From Chitinophagaceae bacterium (GTDB lineage Bacteria; Bacteroidota; Bacteroidia; Chitinophagales; Chitinophagaceae), in the NCBI GenBank assembly GCA_013696395.1, contig JACCYQ010000153.1, positions 1-61,115 of the forward strand: a DNA stretch of 61,115 bases, written 5' to 3'. A program made the position numbers and the translations under genes. The notes under the pieces are model-generated. The model was not told where the DNA came from. It was given only the letters and a program-made list of their open reading frames with translations, and did no database searches. Shown here piece after piece: positions 47,801 to 56,751 of the stretch (its first letter is position 1; the number at the start of each line of letters is the position of its first letter).

Positions 47801-48392
47801 ATTCACGTTCAGGCGCACCAACCAGATCTACCCGGTTAATTTGAGAAAGTTCTTCTAACCTGTCCTGCAATTCATCGGCATATTGTTTTAATTGCACCAG
47901 GGAATAATTTCCGCTGACATTTACATACATGATCGGCTGATCAGAAAAACTTACTTCTTGTACCATAGGTTCTTCCGTAAGATCAGTAGGCAGATCCTGC
48001 TTAGCTTTATCAACCGCATCTTTCACTTTCTGTAAAGCGATATCAGTCTGTACGTCGGTATCAAATTCCACCGTAATTGCCGAAAAATCCTGGACAGAAC
48101 TGCTGTTAACTTTATTGATCTTAGCACCTGTGATTCCCTTTATCTGCTTTTCTATAGGTTGGGTAACCAGGTTTTCAATATCCTTTGGACTGTTACCAAC
48201 ATAAATGGTCTGTATATAAATGGTAGGGATAACAATATCAGGAAATTGTTCTTTAGGCAGCGTGATGAATTGAAATACACCAGCCATGGAAACAAATAAA
48301 ATTAACAGGTAAATGGAAGTTTTATTCCTGATACTCCAGGTAGTGGGGCCAAAATGCTTAAACTTTCCTTTAATACTTTCTAAAAGACTCAT
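44814..48392 (-). CDS. RND family efflux permease (AcrB/HAE1-like)
   Basis: 1192 residues, somewhat longer than AcrB (about 1050). Recognisable parts: the N-terminal helix and FPDIVIPTIYIQTIYVG, two porter repeats, the PLSMFVAFIFLPAADLI and GLGIIVDDAIVVIEN helix 4 region with paired Asp residues for proton relay, and the second-half GIVGLAGIVVKNGILVIEF. An extra segment near residues 520-580 (FDVFGLTFFGNLILFIVLLI) and a basic C-terminal tail explain the added length. It would pump hydrophobic substrates in a tripartite complex with the adaptor and TolC encoded upstream. Last gene of a four-gene minus-strand operon. Confidence 0.93.
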   Translation of the reverse strand: MSLLESIKGKFKHFGPTTWSIRNKTSIYLLILFVSMAGVFQFITLPKEQFPDIVIPTIYIQTIYVGNSPKDIENLVTQPIEKQIKGITGAKINKVNSSSVQDFSAITVEFDTDVQTDIALQKVKDAVDKAKQDLPTDLTEEPMVQEVSFSDQPIMYVNVSGNYSLVQLKQYADELQDRLEELSQINRVDLVGAPEREFQINVNNYRMQASGITFDDIANAVARENLDISGGLLDIGDTKRNIQLKGQFKSKYDIEKVIVRNSGGSPIYLKDIADIRDTIKERESYARLNGKNVITLNIIKRAGENLIETSDDVKVIVDRLKADIFPKDLDVVITGDMSKTTRSSFNELINTIVIGFILVLIILMFFMGVTNAFFVALSVPLSMFVAFIFLPAADLIVGGHVTLNFIVLFALLFGLGIIVDDAIVVIENTHRIFVENKGLINAEKSAMMAAGEVFIPVLAGTLTTLAPFVPLLFWPGIIGKFMIYLPTMLIFTLTASLIVAFLMNPVFAVDFMNHPPEEKESKSAIFKKPVLWIAIGAGILFDVFGLTFFGNLILFIVLLIILNKYVLEGWIHGFQNRFLPWVMQHYEDLLRWSLTRWRPVYLLFATFLLLVFSVIVFVARKVPVVFFPGGDPNQVFVYLKFPVGTSVDYTDSITKKIENQVYGVLDMENGKNNPVVESVITNVAVGAGDPMSGDRSTKPELGRIQVSFVEFEKRHGVSTAPYLDSIRAVVRGIPGAEITVNKEQNGPPTEPPINIEVASEKFDDLTKTAVDLKNYLDSLQVPGVEELKMDIDLSNPEITLIVNRERALIEGVSSAQIGQQLRTGLFGREISKIKDGEDEYKIQLRNEEIQRNSLADLLNMPISFRDMATGVVKSVPISSLVEIDYTSTLGSVKRKNQKRVITLTSNVLSTHTPTAVNEDLEKRINDFKKAPPSVTISQTGEGEQQAETGAFLFQALIIALMLILFILVLQFNSVSKSVIILTEILFSVIGVLLGFALTGMEVSVVMTGIGIVGLAGIVVKNGILVIEFADELRSRGMKTREAVIKAGKTRIIPVLLTAIAAILALLPLAVGFNINFITMFSELNPKIFFGGDNAVFWKPLSWTIIFGLTFAFFMTLVMVPAMYLIAERLRRPMRRMYGGKWISFLGIPPLTILLIPMMVATSVRHGRDKRRRRKMLRKDRDKVNESFIGSWF

Positions 48393-48453
48393 ACAGTGTG
48401 ATTATGATAAATTCATTTTTTCATTCATAATTATGAATTCAAGAAATTTTCTT

Positions 48454-49614
48454 TCATACGGTTTCCGTGGTAATTAACTGACCTTCAAATAAACCCTGGA
48501 AACCTTCTGTGATCAACTTATCACCAGGCATCAAACCACTTTTAACTTCCAGCATACTGCCAGATAATTCTCCAACTATAACCTGCCTTTTATGAGCTAC
48601 CAGGTTGGCGCCTTCCTGGACAGCAACCAATACATACTTTCCTTTTTCATCGTTTTGTAAGGTCTTTAATGGAATGGCTATCGTATTGCTGGCTGAATAA
48701 TCCTGCACTTTAACAATGGCTATCTGGTTGGGTCTTAAACTGGTTCCGGAAGGGATTGATGCTTCAATATAAAAAGTACGGGTCCCTGGGTTGATGGTTC
48801 TGCCAACTACGGTCACTTTTGCAGGATATTCTTTCATACTTGCTTCCGGTAAAGTGATCAACAGGTTTGTACCTTTAGAAACTTTACCAAGATAAGCTTC
48901 CGGCACTTCCGTAACTACTTTTAATGTGTTTGTATTGACAATTCTTAATTGTGGGCCGGTTCCAAATATTTCACCCACACGTACATTCACTTCATCGGCT
49001 ACGCCGCTCATTTCAGCATATACATTAGAGAAAGAAAGTTGCTGACGGGCAAGTGATAATTGCTTTTCGACTGACTCAACGTTGTTCTTTGCCGTTAGTA
49101 ACTGCACTTCTGTACCAATATTCTGATCCCAAAGACTTTTCTGCCGCTGGTAAATATCTTTTGCAAAATTTAATTGTGTTTGTAATTGATCAATTTGTTT
49201 TTGTGCTACCACGTCATCCAGCTTTAAAAGCAACTGTCCTTTTCTAACTGCATCACCTTGTTTTACATATACTGCTTTAACCTGGCCTGGACCACCACGC
49301 GGTGTTACATAGGCAATGTTATCCGATTCTACTTTTCCCTGCAGATCAATAAAGTGATTGAAATTTGCAGGCTGTAATTCGGTTATGGATACCAGTTTAG
49401 CTTTCTCTTTTCCTGCAGCTGCTGTATCTAATGCAATGATCTCTTTTTCCAAAACATCGATGTCAGCTGTCAGTTTCTGTTGCTCATTTTTTAATTTCTC
49501 AAGCTTTGCTTTTTTATCATTCAGCTCACCTTCCCTTTCCTTTTTACTGCTTCCGCAACCCATCATAATTACAAAGGCTAATAAAGTAAAAGCGACATTT
49601 AATTTGTGTTTCAT
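48454..49614 (-). CDS. RND efflux periplasmic adaptor (membrane fusion protein), lipoprotein
   Basis: 386 residues from the ATG at 49614 (an upstream in-frame ATG at 49635 would bury the signal). Lipobox at Cys20 (VIMMGC). A coiled-coil-forming Lys/Glu-rich segment follows, then the lipoyl-type domain PGQVKAVYVKQGDAVRKGQLLLKLDD, a helical hairpin, the beta-barrel part (EIFGTGPQLRIVNTNTLKVV) and a membrane-proximal domain. It bridges the RND pump and TolC. Spacing to the RND gene is 61 bases. Confidence 0.92.
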   Translation of the reverse strand: MKHKLNVAFTLLAFVIMMGCGSSKKEREGELNDKKAKLEKLKNEQQKLTADIDVLEKEIIALDTAAAGKEKAKLVSITELQPANFNHFIDLQGKVESDNIAYVTPRGGPGQVKAVYVKQGDAVRKGQLLLKLDDVVAQKQIDQLQTQLNFAKDIYQRQKSLWDQNIGTEVQLLTAKNNVESVEKQLSLARQQLSFSNVYAEMSGVADEVNVRVGEIFGTGPQLRIVNTNTLKVVTEVPEAYLGKVSKGTNLLITLPEASMKEYPAKVTVVGRTINPGTRTFYIEASIPSGTSLRPNQIAIVKVQDYSASNTIAIPLKTLQNDEKGKYVLVAVQEGANLVAHKRQVIVGELSGSMLEVKSGLMPGDKLITEGFQGLFEGQLITTETV

Positions 49615-49640
49615 TTTTATGATTTTAATGTTCATGCGTA

Positions 49641-51056
49641 TTAAAGATTGCCGGTAGCTTTAAGGAAATCCACCCTGGCAATGATGGCATCATACAATGC
49701 ACTTATAAAATTGGTTTGGGCGGTTTTCAGGTCTATCTGTGCAGCATTAATTTCTGTATTGGAGCCAAGGCCCGCCTCGTACTTAATCCTTGTCTGTTCA
49801 TATACTCTTTCGGCCAGTTCCATGTTCTCTTTTTGAAAATCCATTGTAGCAATGGCTGACCGGAAATTTGTAACAGCAGTTTCCACCTCGTTATCAATAG
49901 AGATTTTAAGACCTTCCAACTGGTTAATTGATTGCTCCAATTCTAACTCTGCTCTTTTCACTTTAGCCCGGGTACTGAAACCATTAAAAATGGGAACATT
50001 AATCCGCAATGCAACAGACGAAACGGTAAAATAAGGACCGTCCAGGAAATCAAATTTATTCCGTTGAGCATTTTTATAATAACTGGCGCCCAGGCTAACT
50101 GTTGGCAGCTTACTCAGTTTGTATCGGCGAATATTAAATTCATTCAACTTAATTCCCAGTTCCGCCAACTGAAATTCCTTTCTGCTTTCGTAAGCATTAA
50201 CCTGGTTTTCAAGCATGCCTTCTTTTATTGTTTCATCGGTAAGTGTATCGGTTAAAATCAACGTATCGGATGTTGGCATTCCCATCAGCAATTTCAAACC
50301 CAGGTAACCGTTAGAAATGCTGTTCAGCGCTTTCACTTTTTCTGTTTGCAGGTTTGATATTTGCACGGAAAGCTTATCTATGTCTAACCGCTCTGCAAAA
50401 CCGTTTTCATAAATGATGCGTGTATCAGATAATAATTTATTTAACCTTTCCAGGTTGGCATCCAGCAATTCAATCTGTGTTCTACTGGCTGTTAGCTGAT
50501 AATACACTTTATATATATTGGCCTTTACGATTTCTTCGGTTACTTCCGCATTCATTTTTTGAAAATCAATGGACGTTTTCCTGGCCTGCAAGCCTACAAA
50601 TACCTGCCCGTCAAATAATATCTGGTTCAGGTCCAGGCCGGTATTTGCCATCCATTTGGTACCAAATTGAGCTTCGATAAAACCAAAATCATTGGGAATA
50701 CTAATGGCAGTACCATTTCCCCTGCGCACATCTTCCTGCGCCAATACCATATAAGTTCCCTGGCCTATAAAATTTGGAAAGCGCTGTACAGCTACATTTG
50801 GATTATAGATAGTGCTGATATTTCCGTTTAATGAAGGATAGGCCGCGCTGGTTATTTCACGATTGGTCTGCTCCTGTATCTGGATATCCAACAAAGCATT
50901 TTTCACTTGAACATTATTCTTGCTGGCATAAAAAACGGCCTCTTCTGCTGTAAAAGCATGCCTGTTAATTATAATCGAATCCTGCGCAGTGGATGCAAAC
51001 GGGAAACTGGAAAATGCAAAGAGTAAAATATTGCTGATTTTTAATGTAAGCTTCAT
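49641..51056 (-). CDS. TolC family outer membrane efflux protein
   Basis: 471 residues with signal peptide (cleavage near TAQDS, about residue 24). Two OEP repeats with long amphipathic helices: EAVFYASKNNVQVKNALLD and the closing RVYEQTRIKYEAGLGSNTEINAAQ, where the phrase Y-x-x-G-L-x-x-x-x-E-x-x-x-A is a family hallmark. Forms the exit duct of the pump. It begins 3 bases after the regulator stop codon and ends just upstream of the adaptor gene. Confidence 0.92.
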   Translation of the reverse strand: MKLTLKISNILLFAFSSFPFASTAQDSIIINRHAFTAEEAVFYASKNNVQVKNALLDIQIQEQTNREITSAAYPSLNGNISTIYNPNVAVQRFPNFIGQGTYMVLAQEDVRRGNGTAISIPNDFGFIEAQFGTKWMANTGLDLNQILFDGQVFVGLQARKTSIDFQKMNAEVTEEIVKANIYKVYYQLTASRTQIELLDANLERLNKLLSDTRIIYENGFAERLDIDKLSVQISNLQTEKVKALNSISNGYLGLKLLMGMPTSDTLILTDTLTDETIKEGMLENQVNAYESRKEFQLAELGIKLNEFNIRRYKLSKLPTVSLGASYYKNAQRNKFDFLDGPYFTVSSVALRINVPIFNGFSTRAKVKRAELELEQSINQLEGLKISIDNEVETAVTNFRSAIATMDFQKENMELAERVYEQTRIKYEAGLGSNTEINAAQIDLKTAQTNFISALYDAIIARVDFLKATGNL

Positions 51057-51059
51057 CGA

Positions 51060-51686
51060 TTAATTTTTTTGAATGCTATTTTTCATTTGAAGACTGTATT
51101 TCTGCGCCATTTTATAACCTTTTATAGTAACGATTCCATATACAAAATGCTGAATGATCTCCTGGATGATGGATGCGAGATTAAATTTTGCCGGTGGATA
51201 GATATTTATATCAAATGGAAGCATCATACTTTCCAGTCTGAACCTGGAAATCACATCTACATTAATATCCTCCCTGTACAATCCTTCTTTAATTCCCCAT
51301 TCCAGGTTATGCCGGATCATATCCATTAAAAACTGGTTCTTAAAAGCCATGAATTTTTTGAATGACTTAAAATGGAATTTTTCCAGGTCATAAACTACCA
51401 CCGGGTTCATATGTTGAAACTGCTCCATCAGATTTTCCATCATACTAAAAATTTCATGTACCGCATTCAACGCTTTTTCACTACAATGCTTACAATCGTG
51501 CTGACGAATGTTAAGATCCTTTTCAATGACCGCATCAACCAGCTCATTCTTATCGGCAAATGAATGGTATATCGTTTTTTTGGATATGCCCAGGTGCTGC
51601 GCAATATCATCCATAGATACCGAGCGTATGCCGAATTGCATGAACAACTCTTCCGCTTTTGATAATATTCTTTCTTTTGATTCCAT
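51060..51686 (-). CDS. TetR/AcrR family transcriptional regulator
   Basis: 208 residues. The N-terminal helix-turn-helix reads DDIAQHLGISKKTIYHSF (about 25-42), and the C-terminal ligand domain is unassigned. It is the first gene of the operon regulator-tolC-adaptor-RND, so it very probably represses its own operon until an inducer (likely a pump substrate) binds. A 32-bp perfect-armed inverted repeat covering the promoter just upstream is the obvious operator. Two cysteines in a CKHCSEK segment might bind a metal or respond to redox state. Confidence 0.93.
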   Translation of the reverse strand: MESKERILSKAEELFMQFGIRSVSMDDIAQHLGISKKTIYHSFADKNELVDAVIEKDLNIRQHDCKHCSEKALNAVHEIFSMMENLMEQFQHMNPVVVYDLEKFHFKSFKKFMAFKNQFLMDMIRHNLEWGIKEGLYREDINVDVISRFRLESMMLPFDINIYPPAKFNLASIIQEIIQHFVYGIVTIKGYKMAQKYSLQMKNSIQKN

Positions 51687-51696
51687 ATTAGGGATG

Positions 51697-51727
51697 CAAA
51701 ACTATGGAAACTTTTATTGTAACCAAA
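51697..51727 (-). promoter_or_regulatory. Promoter of the efflux operon
   Basis: On the minus strand, TTTG (51727-51724), 19 bases, then TAGTTTTG (51704-51697): an exact match to the Bacteroidota housekeeping consensus TTTG-N19-21-TAnnTTTG. The start codon at 51686 is only 10 bases beyond the -7 box, so the leader is very short. Confidence 0.85.
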
Positions 51728-51735
51728 GTTTCCAT
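51704..51735. promoter_or_regulatory. Operator: 11-bp perfect inverted repeat over the efflux promoter
   Basis: ATGGAAACTTT (51704-51714) and AAAGTTTCCAT (51725-51735) separated by 10 bases. It lies between and over the -33 and -7 boxes, so a bound dimer (or pair of dimers) would block RNA polymerase. The self-encoded TetR protein is the likely ligand. It is also 80 bases upstream of the divergent DUF502 gene, which could be co-regulated. Confidence 0.8.
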
Positions 51736-51815
51736 ACATTTTATTTTACCGTTCATCAAATTATCTTCAAGTCGCAGCTTCCCCCTAAAAAACTATCTTA
51801 GCCTAAAAAATAACC

Positions 51816-52460
51816 ATGGAATCCCGTACACAAGCATTAACCCGTTTTACATCCCGAAAGATTTTGAGATACCTGGTACAGGGTATGCTGGTTGTAGCTC
51901 CACTTGCCATTACAGCCTATGTCATTTATTGGTTATTCGACCTGATTGATGGTATTTTAAGACCCTATTTAAATATTCCCGGTCTTGGATTTGTAATGAT
52001 CGTAAGTTTTTTAATTTTAGTTGGATGGATAAGTTCCACTTACCTGGTGAGCGGCGTTATCGCTTTTTTTGAAAAGGTACTTGACCGCATGCCCGCCATT
52101 AAATTCATCTACAGTTCTGTAAAAGATTTTTTTGAAGCCTTTGCCGGCGATAAAAAGAAATTTGATAAAGCTGTACTGGTAAATGTTTTTTCGGCAGATG
52201 TGTGGATCATTGGATTTTTAACAGGAGAAGAATTGGAAAAATTCAATCTGGGCGCCGACCATGTTTCCGTGTATGTTCCGCAGTCTTACAATTTTGCGGG
52301 TCAACTTTATATCCTGCACCGTTCCAAAGTGAAAAAGATTGAACATATTTCATCTGGCATTGCCATGAAATTTGCTGTTACAGGTGGTGTGGTTGAATTA
52401 GAAGATAATAAAGATGAAGAGGTAATCAAGGAGATTGATCGCGAACTGCATAAACCATAA
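51816..52460 (+). CDS. DUF502 family membrane protein
   Basis: 214 residues. Two membrane helices near the N-terminus (about 20-45 and 55-80: LVVAPLAITAYVIYWLFDLI and GFVMIVSFLILVGWISSTYL), then VLDRMPAIKFIYSSVKDFFEAF and a soluble beta-rich domain, the standard DUF502 layout. The function of the family is unknown. The next gene starts 11 bases later, so the two are probably co-transcribed. A near-consensus -7 box (TATCTTAG, about 51793-51800) is present. Confidence 0.88.
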   Translation: MESRTQALTRFTSRKILRYLVQGMLVVAPLAITAYVIYWLFDLIDGILRPYLNIPGLGFVMIVSFLILVGWISSTYLVSGVIAFFEKVLDRMPAIKFIYSSVKDFFEAFAGDKKKFDKAVLVNVFSADVWIIGFLTGEELEKFNLGADHVSVYVPQSYNFAGQLYILHRSKVKKIEHISSGIAMKFAVTGGVVELEDNKDEEVIKEIDRELHKP

Positions 52461-52471
52461 ATTATTAAGGA

Positions 52472-53437
52472 ATGAAAAAGTGCGTATTAATATTTTTTAC
52501 TTCTTTTATCTTTCTTGAAACATTTTGCTGGGGATTTTTTGCTCATCGTAAAATAAACCAGTATGCCATTTTCCTGTTGCCTCCGCAAATGATGCATTTG
52601 TACAAACCAAATGCGGTATTCATCAGTGAACATGCCATTGATCCTGATAAAAGAAGATATGCCATAGCTGAAGAAGGACCCCGCCATTATATTGATCTGG
52701 ATAGATATGGCTCCTATCCTTTTAATTCATTACCGCGTAAGTGGAATGATGCAGTTGCAAAATATACAGAAGATACTTTGATGGCGCATGGCATAGGTCC
52801 ATGGTGGATCATGGTGATGCAATCCAGGCTGACACAAGCTTTCAGGGAAAAAAACCAGGCACGCATTTTAAAACTGTCAACCGAAATAGGTCATTATATC
52901 GCCGATGCACATGTGCCCTTACATGCTCATAGTAATTATAACGGACAATTGACCGGGCAAAAAGGAATTCATGGTTTTTGGGAAAGCCGTGCACCGGAAT
53001 TACTGGCTGATAAAGAATGGGACTTTTTTATTGGCAAAGCAATCTATATTAATAACCCGCTGGATTTTATCTGGGACAGGGTAATGGAAAGTTCGCTGGC
53101 CGCTGATTCGGTTTTATCTATTGAAAAAAACCTGACTGCCCGTTTTGGTGCCGATCGGAAATATGCATTTGAAGAAAGAAATGGAAAGATCATCAGACAA
53201 TATTCATCCGCTTTTACCAAAGCTTATGATGCGGAGTTAAATGGAATGATCGAGCGAAGAATGCGTCAATCCATTTTTGCCATTGCCTCTTTTTGGTATA
53301 CTGCCTGGGTAAATGCAGGTCAACCCGACCTGTCTAATTTATCCAACAAAAATTTTACTGCCGAAGATTTGAAAGAGTTTGAAGCCCTGGAAAATGCCTG
53401 GCTATCAAACCCGGAAAAAGGAAGGGAACATGAATAA
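52472..53437 (+). CDS. Zinc-dependent phospholipase C / S1-P1 nuclease-like secreted protein
   Basis: 321 residues. Signal peptide about 1-19; the mature N-terminus is W-G-F-F-A-H, and an N-terminal Trp plus early His are zinc ligands in the S1/P1 and zinc phospholipase C fold. Later ligand clusters are EIGHYIADAHVPLHAHSNY (about 138-156) and GIHGFWESR. Helical throughout. The substrate (phospholipid, nucleic acid or other phosphodiester) cannot be told from sequence. The chain closes with an acidic tail. Probable operon with the DUF502 gene. Confidence 0.85.
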   Translation: MKKCVLIFFTSFIFLETFCWGFFAHRKINQYAIFLLPPQMMHLYKPNAVFISEHAIDPDKRRYAIAEEGPRHYIDLDRYGSYPFNSLPRKWNDAVAKYTEDTLMAHGIGPWWIMVMQSRLTQAFREKNQARILKLSTEIGHYIADAHVPLHAHSNYNGQLTGQKGIHGFWESRAPELLADKEWDFFIGKAIYINNPLDFIWDRVMESSLAADSVLSIEKNLTARFGADRKYAFEERNGKIIRQYSSAFTKAYDAELNGMIERRMRQSIFAIASFWYTAWVNAGQPDLSNLSNKNFTAEDLKEFEALENAWLSNPEKGREHE

Positions 53438-53586
53438 TTGTTCATACATCAGGAAGAGCTATTTTTCTGCACAAAATACGCCCAAAAAGGGTTTCCTTTA
53501 CTAAAAATAATAGCAAACATGTATCTTTATCTGAACCCTGCAAAAAGGTTCAATTTCACTATTAATAATGATCGATAATAAATTCT

Positions 53587-56500
53587 ATGCTGCAAAAAGA
53601 CAAGCTGAATTCCAAATTTGAACAGGAATATAACCGACTGAATGAAAACCAGCGCAAGGCTGTTGATAAAATCGAAGGACCGGTAATGGTCATTGCCGGA
53701 CCCGGCACTGGTAAAACCCAAATTCTTGCAGCACGTATCGGGCGCATTCTGTTGGATACTGACACTGATCCTTCCAATATACTTTGTCTTACTTATACCG
53801 ATGCCGGCACCATTGCCATGCGGAAACGATTGCTCGAATTCATAGGTCCAGATTCATACAAAGTTGGCATTTACACTTTTCATGGCTTTTGTAATGAAGT
53901 GATCCAGGACAATCTTTCTTTGTTTGAAAAAAATTCACTCGAACCTGTCAGTGACCTGGAAAGAATTGAACTTTTTAAAGAACTGATAGATACATTTCCA
54001 AAAAATCATCCGCTAAAAAGATACCGGGGTGATGTTTATTACGAGATCAAAAACCTGCAATCACTTTTCAGTACCATGAAAAAAGAAGGCTGGACGCCGG
54101 CTTTCATTAATACAGTGATTGATGAATTTATCAATGACTTACCTAACCGCGAAGAATTCATTTATAAAAAAGCATATCGCCAATATAAAGCAGGTGATTT
54201 AAAAGCAGACAAGGTTGAAGAGCAGCGGGAAAGAATGGAAAAATTACGGGCTGCCGTTCATGAATATGATCGTTTTCAACAAATGATGCGTGTCCGTAAC
54301 CGTTATGATTTTGATGACATGATCAATTGGGTGATCAGGGCTTTTGAAGAAAACCCTAACCTGCTGGCCAATTACCAGGAACAGTATCAATATATTTTGG
54401 TTGATGAATACCAGGATACCAGCGGAACTCAAAATATGCTCGTCAAACTGCTGATCAATTATTGGGGACAACAACCCAATGTTTTTGTTGTGGGTGATGA
54501 TGATCAGAGTATTTATCGTTTCCAGGGAGCCAACGTGGAGAACATGATGCAATTTGCAGAAAGCTATAAAGAAGATCTGCTGAAAATAGTGCTCACGCAT
54601 AATTACCGGTCCATTCAACCGATTCTCGATGTATCAAAATTTCTGATAGATCGCAACCAGGAAAGGCTGATCAATAAAATTACAGGGCTGAGTAAAGAAC
54701 TTATTTCAAGCCACCCGGATATTAAACATTTGTTACACCAGCCGCAGGTAAATGTTTATGAAACGCAGCGCAGTGAAATGATCGACATTACGCGGCAGGT
54801 TGAAAAATTAATTGCTACCGGGACTTCGCCCGGGCGCATTGCCGTTATCTATAAAGAAAATAAATACGGTGAAGAGCTGACCAAATATTTTGGATTACGC
54901 AATATACCGGTATACAGTAAACGACATTTAAATGTACTGGAGATACCGCTGGCGCAAAAGATCATTAACGTTTTAAAATACCTGGCAGCAGAACATTATC
55001 TTCCATCCAGCGGGGATGAATTATTGTTCGAGATACTGCATTATAACTGGTTCGGCATTCCACCTATTGAAATCGCTAAACTAAGTATAGAAGTGGCTAA
55101 CAGGGGCTATCGCGAAAACAAGATCAGCCTGCGGCAATTATTATTTGAAAAAGCGAATGCTCCTGCACCGGATCTTTTTACACCTGGCATTCCCGAAGGA
55201 ATGAAAAAGTCAAGTGTTGTTATTGAAAAATTAATGACTGATGTTTCGAATGTTACCCTGCAGAATTTATTTGAAAATATTATCAGGGAAGCCGGTGTGT
55301 TATCAAACATTATGCAAAGCTCTGATAAACACTGGCAGATACAAGTGCTAACGGTGCTTTTTGATTTTGTAAAAGATGAAACCCGTCGCAATCCTTATCT
55401 CAGTTTGCAGCAACTGGTTGACATCATTGAACTGATGGAAAAAGAAAAACTTCCCCTGCCGCTGGTACAGGTTACCGGTACAGATAAAGGGGTAAATCTT
55501 TTAACAGCACATGGTTCCAAAGGCCTGGAATATGAACATGTTTACTTTGCAGGTGCCAATGCATTATTTTGGGAAAAGAAAAGAAAACCTTCGGGCGGAT
55601 TTAAATTTCCGGACACCATTTTTTCTTCATCAACTACCGGTGATGGAACCACCGAATCGGAAGAACTTCGAAGGCTTTTTTATGTTGCCCTTACAAGAGC
55701 CCAGCAATTTTTAAACATTTCCTATTGCTGCTTTAAAGATGATGGAAAAGAAATTGAACCATCTATGTTTATTGCAGAAATTTTGGATCAAAGTAATTTA
55801 CCCGTCCAAAAAGTTTATCTCAATGACGAAATATTAACTGAATTCCAATCCCTGGCGTTTGCAGAAGAACAATCGCCTGAAATAGAAAAAATGGAAGAAG
55901 ATTTTGTGAATAGGATACTTGAAAAATTTGTGATGAACGTAACGGCGTTGAACAATTATTTGAAATGCCCATTGGAATTTTATTTTAAAAATCTAATCCG
56001 CATTCCTTCATCCAAAAACGAAAACACGGAATTTGGCAGCGCCGTTCACCATGCATTGAATTTGCTTTTCGAAAAAATGAAAAACAATAACCAGGCATTC
56101 CCTGTAAAAGAAATACTGATCGAAGATTTTAACTGGTATATGGAAAGGCACCGGGAAAGTTTTACCCGCGAACAATATAACCGAAGAATGGAGTATGGAC
56201 ATGAAGTGCTTTCAAATTATTATGACGAATACATTCATCAATGGAACCGCGTTGTGGCTGTGGAAACCAATATCAGCAAGATTGTATTGCGTGGTGTTCC
56301 GTTAAAAGGAAAATTGGATAAACTTGAATTTAACGGCAACATGGTGAATGTGGTGGATTACAAAACCGGTGACCCGGATAAATCAAAATCTAAGTTGTGC
56401 GGTCCATCCGAAAAAGATCCTAACGGTGGCGACTACTGGAGACAAGCGGTTTTTTATAAAATCTTGGTTGATCATCACCCATTAAAAAACTGGGAAGCCG

Positions 56501-56751
56501 TAAGTGCTGAATTTGATTTTGTAGAACCTGATAAAAAGAAAAATTTCCGCAAAGCAAAGATCGTTGTCAGCCCGGCAGATATTACTACCGTTACCGAACA
56601 AATAGCTGATACCTGGCAAAAAATTGAACGCCATGATTTTTATACGGGTTGCGGTAAAGAAGATTGTCATTGGTGCCAGTTTGTAAAAACCAATAACATG
56701 GCTATTGCTTTGCATGAATTACAGGAAGAAGGGATGGAAGACGAAGTATAA
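53587..56751 (+). CDS. UvrD-type helicase fused to Fe-S PD-(D/E)XK nuclease
   Basis: 1054 residues. Superfamily 1A helicase motifs: AGPGTGKT (37-44), VDEYQDT (272-278), GDDDQSIYRFQGAN (from 303), ATP-binding TAHGSKGLEYEHVYF and VALTRAQQFL. The C-terminal nuclease has Asp911 (GKLDKLE), Asp924 and Lys926 (VVDYKTGD) and the upstream GSAVHHAL helix (His821/822). Four cysteines at 794 and 1022, 1027, 1030 (C ... C-x4-C-x2-C) are arranged as the 4Fe-4S cage of AddB/Cas4-type nucleases. It resembles a single-chain AddAB/RecB-like end-processing enzyme; no partner gene is adjacent. Confidence 0.92.
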   Translation: MLQKDKLNSKFEQEYNRLNENQRKAVDKIEGPVMVIAGPGTGKTQILAARIGRILLDTDTDPSNILCLTYTDAGTIAMRKRLLEFIGPDSYKVGIYTFHGFCNEVIQDNLSLFEKNSLEPVSDLERIELFKELIDTFPKNHPLKRYRGDVYYEIKNLQSLFSTMKKEGWTPAFINTVIDEFINDLPNREEFIYKKAYRQYKAGDLKADKVEEQRERMEKLRAAVHEYDRFQQMMRVRNRYDFDDMINWVIRAFEENPNLLANYQEQYQYILVDEYQDTSGTQNMLVKLLINYWGQQPNVFVVGDDDQSIYRFQGANVENMMQFAESYKEDLLKIVLTHNYRSIQPILDVSKFLIDRNQERLINKITGLSKELISSHPDIKHLLHQPQVNVYETQRSEMIDITRQVEKLIATGTSPGRIAVIYKENKYGEELTKYFGLRNIPVYSKRHLNVLEIPLAQKIINVLKYLAAEHYLPSSGDELLFEILHYNWFGIPPIEIAKLSIEVANRGYRENKISLRQLLFEKANAPAPDLFTPGIPEGMKKSSVVIEKLMTDVSNVTLQNLFENIIREAGVLSNIMQSSDKHWQIQVLTVLFDFVKDETRRNPYLSLQQLVDIIELMEKEKLPLPLVQVTGTDKGVNLLTAHGSKGLEYEHVYFAGANALFWEKKRKPSGGFKFPDTIFSSSTTGDGTTESEELRRLFYVALTRAQQFLNISYCCFKDDGKEIEPSMFIAEILDQSNLPVQKVYLNDEILTEFQSLAFAEEQSPEIEKMEEDFVNRILEKFVMNVTALNNYLKCPLEFYFKNLIRIPSSKNENTEFGSAVHHALNLLFEKMKNNNQAFPVKEILIEDFNWYMERHRESFTREQYNRRMEYGHEVLSNYYDEYIHQWNRVVAVETNISKIVLRGVPLKGKLDKLEFNGNMVNVVDYKTGDPDKSKSKLCGPSEKDPNGGDYWRQAVFYKILVDHHPLKNWEAVSAEFDFVEPDKKKNFRKAKIVVSPADITTVTEQIADTWQKIERHDFYTGCGKEDCHWCQFVKTNNMAIALHELQEEGMEDEV

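Noticed and set aside
53438..53586. Short GAACC/GGTTC and AAAGG/CCTTT inverted repeats before the helicase gene
   Set aside because: Five-base arms only and no T-run; too weak to call a terminator or operator.
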